From assembly GCA_900320905.1 (NCBI GenBank), contig ONTZ01000028.1, forward strand, positions 1 to 39,755: 39,755 nucleotides of DNA. The letters are read 5' to 3'. Both the position numbers and the translations under genes were made by a program. The stretch is from an uncultured Prevotella sp. Lineage in GTDB: Bacteria; Bacteroidota; Bacteroidia; Bacteroidales; Bacteroidaceae. Below, in pieces: positions 1 to 6,561 of the stretch. The notes beneath the pieces are model-generated. The model worked only from the letters and a program-made list of their open reading frames with translations. It did not search any database and was not told where the DNA came from. How positions within the stretch are numbered: the stretch's first letter is position 1; every line of letters begins with the position of its first letter.

Positions 1-36
1 AAGGGGACAGGTCATTGATTTTTTTCTCCAAAAAGT

Positions 37-67
37 TTGTGAATTCCCATAATAAGTTGTATCTTTG
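37..67 (+). promoter_or_regulatory. Bacteroidetes-type promoter of the RAYT gene
   Basis: TTG at 37-39 is separated by 20 bp from TATCTTTG at 60-67, the -33/-7 layout used by the Bacteroidetes primary sigma factor. Transcription would begin near 73-76. This rules out the in-frame TTG codon at 65 as the translation start and supports the ATG at 101. Confidence 0.6.
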
Positions 68-100
68 CAGCGTTTTTGTATAATCTTTAAATTTAGTATT

Positions 101-856
101 ATGCCAAGAAAGCCAAGAGAATCAAGCGGAACAGGCATCTATCATGTGATGCTGCGCGGTATTAACCGTCAGGACATTTTTGATGATACCGAAGACTACT
201 GGACTTTCATCAAAATGATGTCAGCGGTTCCTTGTTACATCTACGCCTATTGCCTGATGCCCAATCATGTCCATCTGTTGATTGCCGAAAAGAGTTTGAA
301 GGTGGGTGAGGTAGTGAAATCCATCGCTTCATGCTATGTGCCGTATTACAACAAGAAATATGGCCGTATAGGTCATCTCCTTCAGGATCGTTTCAAGAGC
401 GAGCCGTGTAATGACTCTGGCTATTTCCTGACACTTTTTCGCTATATCCATCAGAATCCCGTAAAGGCAGGATTGGTAAAGACAGCAAAAGATTATATGT
501 ATAGCAGTTGGGGTAACGATTATCTGGACCAGGCATTACAACGGGCATGCCATATTGAGCCTGCCATCAAGAGATACGGTATTGATGAACTGACAGCCTG
601 GGTTGACATGCCTTTGCCTGAGACGGTTGGGTGTATCGACATGGGCGATCAAAAGGTTATAGCCGATGAGACCGTTCGTGAGGTGCTTCTGAGTAAATGC
701 GGGGCAAGGACTATTCCAGAATTCCAACTCCACACTAAGGATAGACAGAAAGATATAGTCCGTGACGTGATGCGTGAACTTGGAGCAGGTCCACGTCAGA
801 TGGTTCGTGTCTGCGGATTGACCTATGCTGTTGTATATAAACGGAAGTCGCTCTAA
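101..856 (+). CDS. REP-associated tyrosine transposase (Y1_Tnp / TnpA_REP family)
   Basis: A single-strand DNA transposase of the HUH superfamily, about 251 residues from the ATG at 101. The start MPRKPRESSGTGIYHVMLRG is typical of the family. The HUH metal motif is visible as MPNHVHLLI, and the candidate catalytic tyrosine lies in the YVPYYNKKYGRIGHL segment, followed by LLQDRFKSEPC and the conserved RYIHQNPVKAGLV. The length fits RAYT proteins rather than the ~140-residue IS200 TnpA. It has its own promoter at 37-67 and is bracketed by matching inverted repeats. An upstream in-frame TTG at 65 lies inside the promoter and was rejected as a start. The C-terminal part after residue ~190 is less conserved but resembles the helical extension seen in many RAYTs. 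Confidence 0.9.
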   Translation: MPRKPRESSGTGIYHVMLRGINRQDIFDDTEDYWTFIKMMSAVPCYIYAYCLMPNHVHLLIAEKSLKVGEVVKSIASCYVPYYNKKYGRIGHLLQDRFKSEPCNDSGYFLTLFRYIHQNPVKAGLVKTAKDYMYSSWGNDYLDQALQRACHIEPAIKRYGIDELTAWVDMPLPETVGCIDMGDQKVIADETVREVLLSKCGARTIPEFQLHTKDRQKDIVRDVMRELGAGPRQMVRVCGLTYAVVYKRKSL

Positions 857-868
857 CTCCCGATTCCC

Positions 869-926
869 TTCCCCTTGATCGAGAAGATCAATGACCTGTC
901 CCCTTGATCGCCTGTCCCCTTGATCG
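869..926. repeat. REP-like short tandem repeats beside the RAYT gene
   Basis: The 16-bp unit cctgtccccttgatcg occurs twice in tandem at 895-910 and 911-926. A third, partial copy of its ccccttgatcg part lies at 871-881. The first complete copy overlaps the right inverted repeat at 887-905. These are probably the REP-type targets of the adjacent transposase. Confidence 0.6.
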
Positions 927-1039
927 CCACGCGCCTCATTACGCCTGCTTTGCAAGAGAATATCCGCAAGTTGTTTCGCGACAACGGATGGACGGAGGAG
1001 GTGATGTTTGATGACTATGCAGAGGATTACGATTGGTAA
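908..1039 (+). pseudogene. Possible 3' remnant of an interrupted gene
   Basis: An open frame with no start codon runs from the RAYT element's right repeats to a TAA at 1037-1039. It encodes a plausible C-terminus, including ENIRKLFRDNGWTEEVMFDD and an acidic tail ending EDYDW. A stop in this frame at 905-907 lies within the repeat. A strong terminator hairpin follows directly, as expected for a genuine gene end. The simplest reading is that the element inserted into, or recombined beside, a gene whose 5' part lies left of the window. I do not recognise the family. Confidence 0.4.
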
Positions 1040-1042
1040 TCA

Positions 1043-1080
1043 ATGAAGAAAGTGAAGAGTCGCCTCTTCACTTTCTTCAT
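1043..1080. terminator. Bidirectional intrinsic terminator
   Basis: A perfect 17-bp stem (atgaagaaagtgaagag at 1043-1059 with its complement at 1064-1080) closes a tcgc loop. It separates the rightward gene remnant from the leftward sulfur operon and overlaps the last codon and stop of the latter. Confidence 0.75.
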
Positions 1081-2309
1081 TTCACGGCCTGCCGAATATC
1101 ATCCAGCAGATCTTCGCCTGCTTCGAGTCCGATGCTTAACCGTACTGTCGTATCAAGGACGGACATCTCTGCACATTGTTCGGCGGTGAAGAGGCCGAAA
1201 ATAGTGGAAGCAGGATGGATGGCCAGCGACTTGCGGTCGAAGAGATTCGTGGCACGACGGATAATCTGCAGTTTGTCGATGAACGCCCATGCGGCTTCCT
1301 TCGATTCGAGGTCGATGGTGAAGACGGCACCTGGCAATGGGCCGAACTGCTTACGAGAGAGTTCATAGAAAGGATTATCCTCAAGGCCGGTATAGTTGAC
1401 ACGTTTGATCTCCGGCAACTGCTGGCACTGTTTTGCGAGCCACAGCGTGGTCTCTGCCTGACGACGGAATCGAATGTCGAGCGTATCGAGGCCGAGCGTC
1501 TCCATATAGGCCACCTGAGGTGTCATCAGTCCACCGAGATTAGTTATCAATTCTGTCTTCACACGAGCGGTGAAGGCCAGTTTCTTACCAACCTTCTTGG
1601 TTCGGGCCTGTAGGGCCGAGGAGGGTGACTGGCTCCAGTCAAACTGTCCGTAGTCGATAAGCAGTCCGCCCAATCCTGTACCGCCGCCGGAGATATACTT
1701 TGTACTCGACACCACTTCAATATCCACACCGAAATCGACGGCATGGAAGGCAGAGAACGGCACGATGGTCGTATCGGCAATCAGGGGCACACCTGCCTGA
1801 TGGGCAATGTCAGCCAACTTTTGGATATCGGCCACAAACAACTGCGGATTGGTGATGATCTCGAAGAACAAGGCACAGGTCTTGTCATCAATCTGCGCCT
1901 CCACCTCCTCTGGTTTCGTGAAATCGACAAAGCGCGGCTCCACGCCGAATGTGCCCAAGGTGTCGCGAATCAGCGAGACGCTATTTCCAAACAGATGTTT
2001 CGAGGCCACTATGTTGAGTCCTGCTGCGCTGACAGCCGTCAGGGCATAGTGGATGGCCGTCATGCCCGTGTTGAGAGCCGTCACACTGGCGGCACCCGTC
2101 AACTGCCTGACACGTTCCTCCAGATAGGTGGTCGTGGGATTGGCGATGCGGGCATACGACGGGGCCATGGAACGACCGCAAAATGCGTCGCCCATGGCCT
2201 TGGCAGACTCAAACTCAAACGCCGCCGTATAGTAGACGGGCATCGACAATGACCCGTATATATCAGGCTTCTGATACTTCGTCGTCAGTATTTTCGTTTC
2301 GTACTGCAT
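1077..2309 (-). CDS. O-acetylhomoserine sulfhydrylase-like PLP enzyme (Cys/Met metabolism family)
   Basis: A 410-residue PLP enzyme of the Cys/Met metabolism family, which contains MetY/MetZ sulfhydrylases and cystathionine synthases/lyases. The PLP lysine is K204 in SSTKYISGGGTGLGG. The SYARIANPTTTYLEER segment (51-66) and TGMTAIHYAL (81-90) match cofactor-binding regions. It ends the leftward sulfur operon: its ATG shares one base with the preceding TAA (TAATG), implying translational coupling with the cysteine desulfurase. In Wolinella succinogenes, a MetY uses a sulfur-carrier thiocarboxylate made by ThiS-, ThiF- and JAMM-type proteins. All three lie just across the divergent promoter here. 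I therefore infer that it accepts sulfur from that carrier to make homocysteine, although use of O-acetylserine is possible. A second, classical MetY lies at 24364-25650. Confidence 0.85.
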   Translation of the reverse strand: MQYETKILTTKYQKPDIYGSLSMPVYYTAAFEFESAKAMGDAFCGRSMAPSYARIANPTTTYLEERVRQLTGAASVTALNTGMTAIHYALTAVSAAGLNIVASKHLFGNSVSLIRDTLGTFGVEPRFVDFTKPEEVEAQIDDKTCALFFEIITNPQLFVADIQKLADIAHQAGVPLIADTTIVPFSAFHAVDFGVDIEVVSSTKYISGGGTGLGGLLIDYGQFDWSQSPSSALQARTKKVGKKLAFTARVKTELITNLGGLMTPQVAYMETLGLDTLDIRFRRQAETTLWLAKQCQQLPEIKRVNYTGLEDNPFYELSRKQFGPLPGAVFTIDLESKEAAWAFIDKLQIIRRATNLFDRKSLAIHPASTIFGLFTAEQCAEMSVLDTTVRLSIGLEAGEDLLDDIRQAVK

Positions 2310-3844
2310 TATTGTCCGATTATCTTTTTTACTGCAATCACAAGTTTGTCCACATCCTCGCGGGTATTGTAGAGGGCGAAGGTGGGGCGGACACTCATCT
2401 CGTAGCCCAGTGCGCGGAGGGCGGGCTGGGCGCAGTGGTGACCAGCACGCACTGCGATGCCCTCCTTATCTAATAACGTACCTGTTTCGGGGACGGGGAT
2501 GCCATCGAGCACGAATGACACGACTGACACACGGTTCTTGGGATTGCCGATGAGCGTCAAACCAGAAATCTGTCCGAGTTGTTCTCGTGCATATTCCGTC
2601 AACTGATGCTCGTGATGCTCGATGTTGCGGATGCCGAGACGGCTCACGTAGTCGAGTGCTGCTCCCAGTCCGATGGCGTCGGCCACATTGGGTGTACCAG
2701 CCTCGAAACGGGCAGGCGGTACATTATATTCTGTACGCTCGATGGTCACGTCCTTAATCATGTTACCGCCACCCTGCCAGGGCTGCATCTTATCCAAGAG
2801 TTCCTTCCGACCATACACCACACCGATACCGTTGGGCCCATAGATCTTATGACCGCTGAATACGAAGAAGTCTGCACCAAGGGCCTGCACATCTACAGGT
2901 GTGTGGGCTATCGACTGTGCACCGTCAATCAGCACGGGAATCTGGTGTGCGTGGGCGATGTCAATGATGCGCTGCACGTCGTTGATGGTACCGAACGTGT
3001 TGTTCACATGACCCACACTCACAAAACGGGTTCGAGGTGTGATGAGTCGTTCAAGTTCAGAGAGGATGAGGTCGCCGTTCTGGTCTGTGGGGATGGCTCG
3101 CAATGTAGCGCCTTTCTCCTGAGCAACACGCTGCCAGGGTACGATGTTCGCATGGTGGTCGAGTTCAGAGACGATGACCTCGTCGCCAGGTGTCAGGAAC
3201 TGCCGTCCGTAGGTCTGCGCCACGAGGTTGATGCCCTCGGTGGTTCCGCGTACGAAGATAATCTCCTCGCTGGTGGCAGCATTGATGAAACGCTGCACCT
3301 TCTCGCGGGCCTCTTCGTAGGCATCCGTTGCACGGGCTGCCAACGTGTGCGCCCCACGGTGGATGTTCGAGTTGTACGTACGGTAGTAGTCCGATATCTT
3401 ATCAATCACCTGATTCGGCTTCTGTGTCGTCGCACCATTGTCCAACCACACGAGGTCGTGGCCGTTCACCTTTTGGTTGAGCACAGGAAAGTCCTTCTTG
3501 ATTTGCTCCGAGTTCAGCGTGTCGGCCTCTTCATAGTGGAGGTCGCGCAGTTTCCGCGTCTCAGGGATGCCGATGCCGAAGCCGTCGTCTTTTGGCAACG
3601 ATGAGGTTTGGGCGTCAGTATCTCCAAGATAAGGAAGGTCGCCATAGCCGCTGCCTCCAGCCAGAAGTTGCATGAAGCCGGCTTCCAACCCCGAAAGGTT
3701 GAGGCTTTCGTCTGGCAGTACCGCCTTCCGCTCCGCCTGCAGTTCCTCAGGGCAGTACTTCTGTGCCACCTCCCTGAGCAATGCAAACCCAGGATCCTCC
3801 AGTCCGTAGCCGTTAATACTATTTGTATCTATAGGAGTAATCAT
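2309..3844 (-). CDS. SufS-type cysteine desulfurase with N-terminal extension, probable encapsulin cargo
   Basis: A 511-residue group II cysteine desulfurase, which converts cysteine to alanine and an enzyme persulfide. The catalytic domain begins near residue 108 (SEQIKKDFPVLNQKV), with PLP lysine K333 in VFSGHKIYGPNGIG and persulfide cysteine C471 in VRAGHHCAQPALRALG. SufS enzymes are usually about 405 residues. The extra ~105 residues at the N-terminus are rich in Gly, Asp and Leu (for example GSGYGDLPYLGDTD at 64-77) and look largely disordered. Family 2 encapsulin cargo desulfurases carry such an N-terminal loading region, and the shell gene lies 16 bp upstream. I infer that this protein is packaged in the compartment. 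It is coupled to the downstream sulfhydrylase gene by a TAATG overlap. Confidence 0.92.
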   Translation of the reverse strand: MITPIDTNSINGYGLEDPGFALLREVAQKYCPEELQAERKAVLPDESLNLSGLEAGFMQLLAGGSGYGDLPYLGDTDAQTSSLPKDDGFGIGIPETRKLRDLHYEEADTLNSEQIKKDFPVLNQKVNGHDLVWLDNGATTQKPNQVIDKISDYYRTYNSNIHRGAHTLAARATDAYEEAREKVQRFINAATSEEIIFVRGTTEGINLVAQTYGRQFLTPGDEVIVSELDHHANIVPWQRVAQEKGATLRAIPTDQNGDLILSELERLITPRTRFVSVGHVNNTFGTINDVQRIIDIAHAHQIPVLIDGAQSIAHTPVDVQALGADFFVFSGHKIYGPNGIGVVYGRKELLDKMQPWQGGGNMIKDVTIERTEYNVPPARFEAGTPNVADAIGLGAALDYVSRLGIRNIEHHEHQLTEYAREQLGQISGLTLIGNPKNRVSVVSFVLDGIPVPETGTLLDKEGIAVRAGHHCAQPALRALGYEMSVRPTFALYNTREDVDKLVIAVKKIIGQ

Positions 3845-3860
3845 AATTACTAATTTCTAA

Positions 3861-5300
3861 TTACTTCTCGACCTTGTTTCTGTGCTGATAGTCATGGTAA
3901 TAGCCCACCTCTACGTTCTCGAGCACGGCGATGGCATCGTCGGTGAGGGCTGCCAGCGAGAAGTACTTCGTGAGCAGATACGAGGCCACGCCAAACTTGT
4001 CGAGTCCCATCAATCGGGCAGAGAGCGACGGGGCTATCTCGCCAGGGATACCGCTCTGATGCAGGCCGACAACACCCTGGTTCTTTTCACCGACACGTAC
4101 GAGGATTATCTTGGTTGTGCCAACACCGCGACCTGTCAAGTACTGGCCTTCTACCTCCACCTTGTCTGAAGGAATCAGAGGCACACCGCGCCACAGGATA
4201 ACCTTCGTGCCAAAGAGGTCGGTGGTTACAGGAGGCACACCGCGCCAGGTACATTCGCGCTCAAAGGCCGCGATGGCTCGTGGGTTTGCGATGAAGAAGG
4301 CAGGTTCCTTCCAGACCAGCGACAACAACTCATCGAGGTCGTCAGGTGTGGGCGCTCCATAACGGGTGGTGATGCGGTAGGCGGGGTTGGCCGCAGCCAG
4401 CAAACCGAATTGCTTGTTGTTGATGAGTTCCCACTCCTGACGCTCTTTGATGCTCTCGATAGAGAGGCGCAACTGCTCCTCCAACTGGTTGTAGGGATTA
4501 TTATAAAGGTCTGAGACGCGAGTATGCACACGCACCACCGTCTGCAGCGTATTCAGCGAATACTCCGTCGGATTCTCTTCGTAATCGATGTAGGTCTCGG
4601 GGATGATGTTGTCCTCCTCGTGACCGCTCACCAGGTCAATATGCTTCTCACCATTATCATTGACAGACGCCTTGAGGCGGAGTTGTTTGTCAACAGCCTT
4701 CTCAAACGTCTCACGGAAATCGGGCACCTCCTTGATAAATTTGATCAGTTCCTTCAGTTTCAGTCCGAGGAACACCGTCGGGGTGATGGCGCGCACGCTG
4801 ACCGTCGATTCCTGCTCATCCAGCAAATCGGCCTCACCAAAATATTCGCCATCGCCCAAAAGAGCGATCCGCAGGTCTTCACCGTGAGGGCCTTTGCTGA
4901 CAACCTCTGCCTGACCGCTGGCCACAATAAAGAAGCGTTGTTTGTCCTTACCCTCCTCTACGAAGAGTTGATCGACATCTACCTCTTTGGTTTCGAACGA
5001 ACTCACCAGACGGTGCAGTATCTCGTCGTCGAACTCAGAGAAGAGTGGAATAGCCTTCAGGTTCTTTGCCGTGAACGATGGTACGCCATTCACATACTGA
5101 ATGGGCAGGCGGTCGTTCTTACGAAGTTCTACTTTTGTGCGGTTCACACGGAAGGTACCGCCGCTGACCTGCACCCAGGGCAGGAGTTTCAACAATAGTC
5201 TCGGGGTGATGGAGCCCATCTGTGGGGCGGTCTTGGTAGTCGTTGCCAGTCTTCTGGCGGTAGCAGTGGTCACACTGCGCTGTAAATTAGAATCTGCCAT
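3861..5300 (-). CDS. Family 2 encapsulin shell protein with cyclic-nucleotide-binding domain (family 2B-like)
   Basis: A 479-residue HK97-fold nanocompartment shell protein. Residues 1-80 form an N-terminal arm. Residues ~82-205 form a Crp-like cyclic-nucleotide-binding domain (IPLFSEFDDEILHRL, then GDGEYFGEADLL, then SVRAITPT). Residues ~225-479 match the family 2 encapsulin shell fold (SrpI/EshA-like), with RVHTRVSDLYNNPYNQLEEQ, KEPAFFIANPRAIAAFEREC and LTDDAIAVLENVEVG. The length and inserted domain match EshA-type family 2B shells; family 2A shells such as SrpI are about 310 residues and lack the insert. The neighbouring desulfurase cargo is, however, the one best known from family 2A. 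In the phosphate-binding cassette, the position of the CAP cAMP-phosphate arginine (R82) appears to be a serine (ESTVSVRA), so ligand binding is uncertain. Confidence 0.9.
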   Translation of the reverse strand: MADSNLQRSVTTATARRLATTTKTAPQMGSITPRLLLKLLPWVQVSGGTFRVNRTKVELRKNDRLPIQYVNGVPSFTAKNLKAIPLFSEFDDEILHRLVSSFETKEVDVDQLFVEEGKDKQRFFIVASGQAEVVSKGPHGEDLRIALLGDGEYFGEADLLDEQESTVSVRAITPTVFLGLKLKELIKFIKEVPDFRETFEKAVDKQLRLKASVNDNGEKHIDLVSGHEEDNIIPETYIDYEENPTEYSLNTLQTVVRVHTRVSDLYNNPYNQLEEQLRLSIESIKERQEWELINNKQFGLLAAANPAYRITTRYGAPTPDDLDELLSLVWKEPAFFIANPRAIAAFERECTWRGVPPVTTDLFGTKVILWRGVPLIPSDKVEVEGQYLTGRGVGTTKIILVRVGEKNQGVVGLHQSGIPGEIAPSLSARLMGLDKFGVASYLLTKYFSLAALTDDAIAVLENVEVGYYHDYQHRNKVEK

Positions 5301-5344
5301 AATGTTTTTGATTTTTGATGTTTGAGATTGATATTTATATTTTT

Positions 5345-5569
5345 TTACTTCTTTATTGTTACTCGATGTGTGGTTCCTTCCACGTGTTCCACGCTGATGA
5401 CGTTATAGCCCTGCTCACGGGCATTACGAGGCACGTTATCGAGCGGTTCGCCTTCAGCGAGCAGCACTTCGAGGATGTCGCCCGGCTGTAGTTTCGACAG
5501 TTCAATCTTTGTCTTGACGAAAGTCATCGGGCAGTGCTCCTTCGTGATGTCTAATACCTTTGTTGCCAT
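5345..5569 (-). CDS. TusA/SirA-like sulfur-transfer protein
   Basis: A 74-residue TusA-fold protein. TusA proteins carry sulfur as a persulfide on the cysteine of a CPxP motif and accept it from cysteine desulfurases. C13 is present in EHCPMTFVKTKIELSKL, but the second proline is threonine (CPMT). The following LQPGDILEVLLAEGEPL is typical of the fold. It lies 12 bp downstream of the DsrE-like gene and 44 bp upstream of the shell gene, so it probably relays sulfur to or from the compartment's desulfurase. Confidence 0.85.
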   Translation of the reverse strand: MATKVLDITKEHCPMTFVKTKIELSKLQPGDILEVLLAEGEPLDNVPRNAREQGYNVISVEHVEGTTHRVTIKK

Positions 5570-5581
5570 ATCCTTACCAAT

Positions 5582-6061
5582 TTAAATAAATAATGTCTGT
5601 CCACCTTCGGAGAGATTCAGGAACGAAGCCACGCCGAGTACATCCTTCACCTCTGGGATAAAGTCCTCTTTCTTGAGACCGAGTACGTGCATCGCCATCT
5701 CACAGGCATAGAGGTTGATGCCGAGGGCCTTGGCTGCCTCAACGAGTTCCTCGAGGGTTGCCACATTGTTCTTACGCATCAGATAACGGAAGATCTTCGG
5801 ACCAGCACCGAGGAAGTTGAAACGACTGGTAGGAGTGACTTTCAGTCCACCCATCATAAAGCCGAAGATCTTCGTCAGCCAGTTACCGCCAGTAAACGAG
5901 CGTCCCTGTTTCTGTTTGATGGCGTCGAGGCCCCAGAAGGTGAAGAAGATGTTCACCTCATACCCCACTGCAGCCGCGCCCGTACCTAATGTAAATACTG
6001 CTGTCAGTTTGTCAAAATCGCCACTGAAGGCGATGATGCTTAGTTTCTTGTTTTCTGCCAT
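5582..6061 (-). CDS. DsrE/DsrF-like (DsrE2-type) sulfur-relay protein
   Basis: A 159-residue protein of the DsrE/F/H-like fold. The frame stays open upstream to 6316, but the ATG at 6061 gives MAENKKLSIIAFSGDFDKL, the normal family start, and lies just after a promoter and leader. A conserved cysteine, C120, sits in INLYACEMAMHVLGL, the expected persulfide-carrying position. A Gly/Met/Phe-rich stretch at 58-72 (GGNWLTKIFGFMMGG) is typical of DsrE2-type proteins. It heads the leftward operon with a TusA-like gene next, a DsrE-TusA pairing common in sulfur-trafficking loci. Confidence 0.85.
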   Translation of the reverse strand: MAENKKLSIIAFSGDFDKLTAVFTLGTGAAAVGYEVNIFFTFWGLDAIKQKQGRSFTGGNWLTKIFGFMMGGLKVTPTSRFNFLGAGPKIFRYLMRKNNVATLEELVEAAKALGINLYACEMAMHVLGLKKEDFIPEVKDVLGVASFLNLSEGGQTLFI

Positions 6062-6084
6062 AATTTTATGCGTTTGAGTCTGGG

Positions 6085-6169
6085 TGACAAAGTCAGTGCA
6101 AACCGAGCGCAGAGAACTTGCTCTATGCCGAGGTGCAGCCTGACTTCGCAGTGTGATTGAATCACGCTG
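6085..6169 (-). other. 5' leader of the nanocompartment operon, related to the leader at 13867-13955
   Basis: Reading leftward, the leader begins cagcgtgattcaatcac and continues to a ttgcactgac segment before the DsrE-like start. It shares roughly 70% identity, by eye, with the leader of the transport operon. The first part holds the dyad gtgatt-c-aatcac, which could form a 5' hairpin. Rightward transcription of the sulfur-carrier genes has no such leader. Confidence 0.5.
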
Positions 6170-6200
6170 CAAAGGTACGGCGGTTTTGGCATTCCCACAA
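6170..6200 (-). promoter_or_regulatory. Leftward promoter of the nanocompartment operon
   Basis: On the minus strand, TTG (complement of 6198-6200) is followed after 20 bp by TACCTTTG (complement of 6170-6177). The TTG starts 21 bp beyond the GGTATG end of the shared operator at 6221-6242. Confidence 0.75.
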
Positions 6201-6220
6201 TCACCTATTCGTGGCATTTT

Positions 6221-6242
6221 GCATACCCATGATATGGTATGC
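6221..6242. promoter_or_regulatory. Shared dyad operator between the divergent sulfur operons (ATACC-N8-GGTAT)
   Basis: GCATACC and GGTATGC form a perfect 7-bp inverted repeat around an 8-bp spacer. On each side, exactly 21 bp separate it from the TTG element of the outward-facing promoter. The same ATACC-N8-GGTAT dyad at the same distance precedes the transport operon (13796-13813). This is about two turns upstream of the -33 element, an activator-like position. The cognate regulator is not in the window. Confidence 0.7.
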
Positions 6243-6262
6243 GATTTACCATCCCTGTGGGA

Positions 6263-6293
6263 TTGTGGTATCAGGGAAATCGCCGTACCTTTG
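6263..6293 (+). promoter_or_regulatory. Rightward promoter of the sulfur-carrier operon
   Basis: TTG at 6263-6265, a 20-bp spacer, and TACCTTTG at 6286-6293. The segment gattgtgg...aaatcgccgtacctttgca is almost identical to the promoter at 13836-13866. The 5' leader before the ATG at 6319 is only about 20 nt. Confidence 0.75.
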
Positions 6294-6318
6294 CATCCGA
6301 ATTCAAACTCAAACAATT

Positions 6319-6534
6319 ATGGCAAAGATTTATGTAAATGGAGACGCGCAGGAAGTAAGCCTACCGCTCAATGTAAGTGAACTGATTAAGCAGAACGATG
6401 TACAACAGCCCGAGATGGTCAGCGTGCAGGTGAACGAGGAGTTCGCCGACCCCAACGACTGGGATGGTATTCAACTGAAGGAAGGCGACAAGGTCGATTT
6501 CCTCTATTTCATGGGAGGAGGAACTGTAAAGTGA
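6319..6534 (+). CDS. ThiS-like sulfur-carrier protein with masked di-glycine (HcyS-like pro-protein)
   Basis: A 71-residue ubiquitin-like sulfur carrier. The ATG at 6319 gives MAKIYVNGDAQEVSLP; upstream in-frame codons lie inside the promoter. The C-terminus is FLYFMGGGTVK. ThiS-family proteins normally end in GG, whose carboxylate is adenylated and converted to a thiocarboxylate. Here residues 69-71 (TVK) follow the glycines and must be removed first. The JAMM protease two genes downstream supplies a plausible processing enzyme, as HcyD does for HcyS in Wolinella. A role in thiamine synthesis is less likely because no thiG, thiH or thiC is nearby. Confidence 0.88.
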   Translation: MAKIYVNGDAQEVSLPLNVSELIKQNDVQQPEMVSVQVNEEFADPNDWDGIQLKEGDKVDFLYFMGGGTVK

Positions 6535-6561
6535 AAAATGAGGAGTGAAAAGTTAAAAGAT

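Larger units (their letters stand above)
1..926 (+). mobile_element. RAYT-type (IS200-like) element with flanking inverted repeats
   Basis: A REP-associated tyrosine transposase gene lies between a perfect 19-bp inverted repeat: aaggggacaggtcattgat at 1-19 and its reverse complement at 887-905. Short repeats containing ccccttgatcg follow on the right side (869-926). RAYT genes are typically single-copy, non-IS transposases associated with REP palindromes, so the repeats are probably its recognition sequences. The left limit may extend beyond the window because the repeat begins at base 1. No target-site duplication can be judged. Confidence 0.65.

Noticed and set aside
2579-3604. 341-residue open frame on the plus strand
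   Set aside because: Antisense shadow of the cysteine desulfurase gene; His/Val-rich and without motifs.
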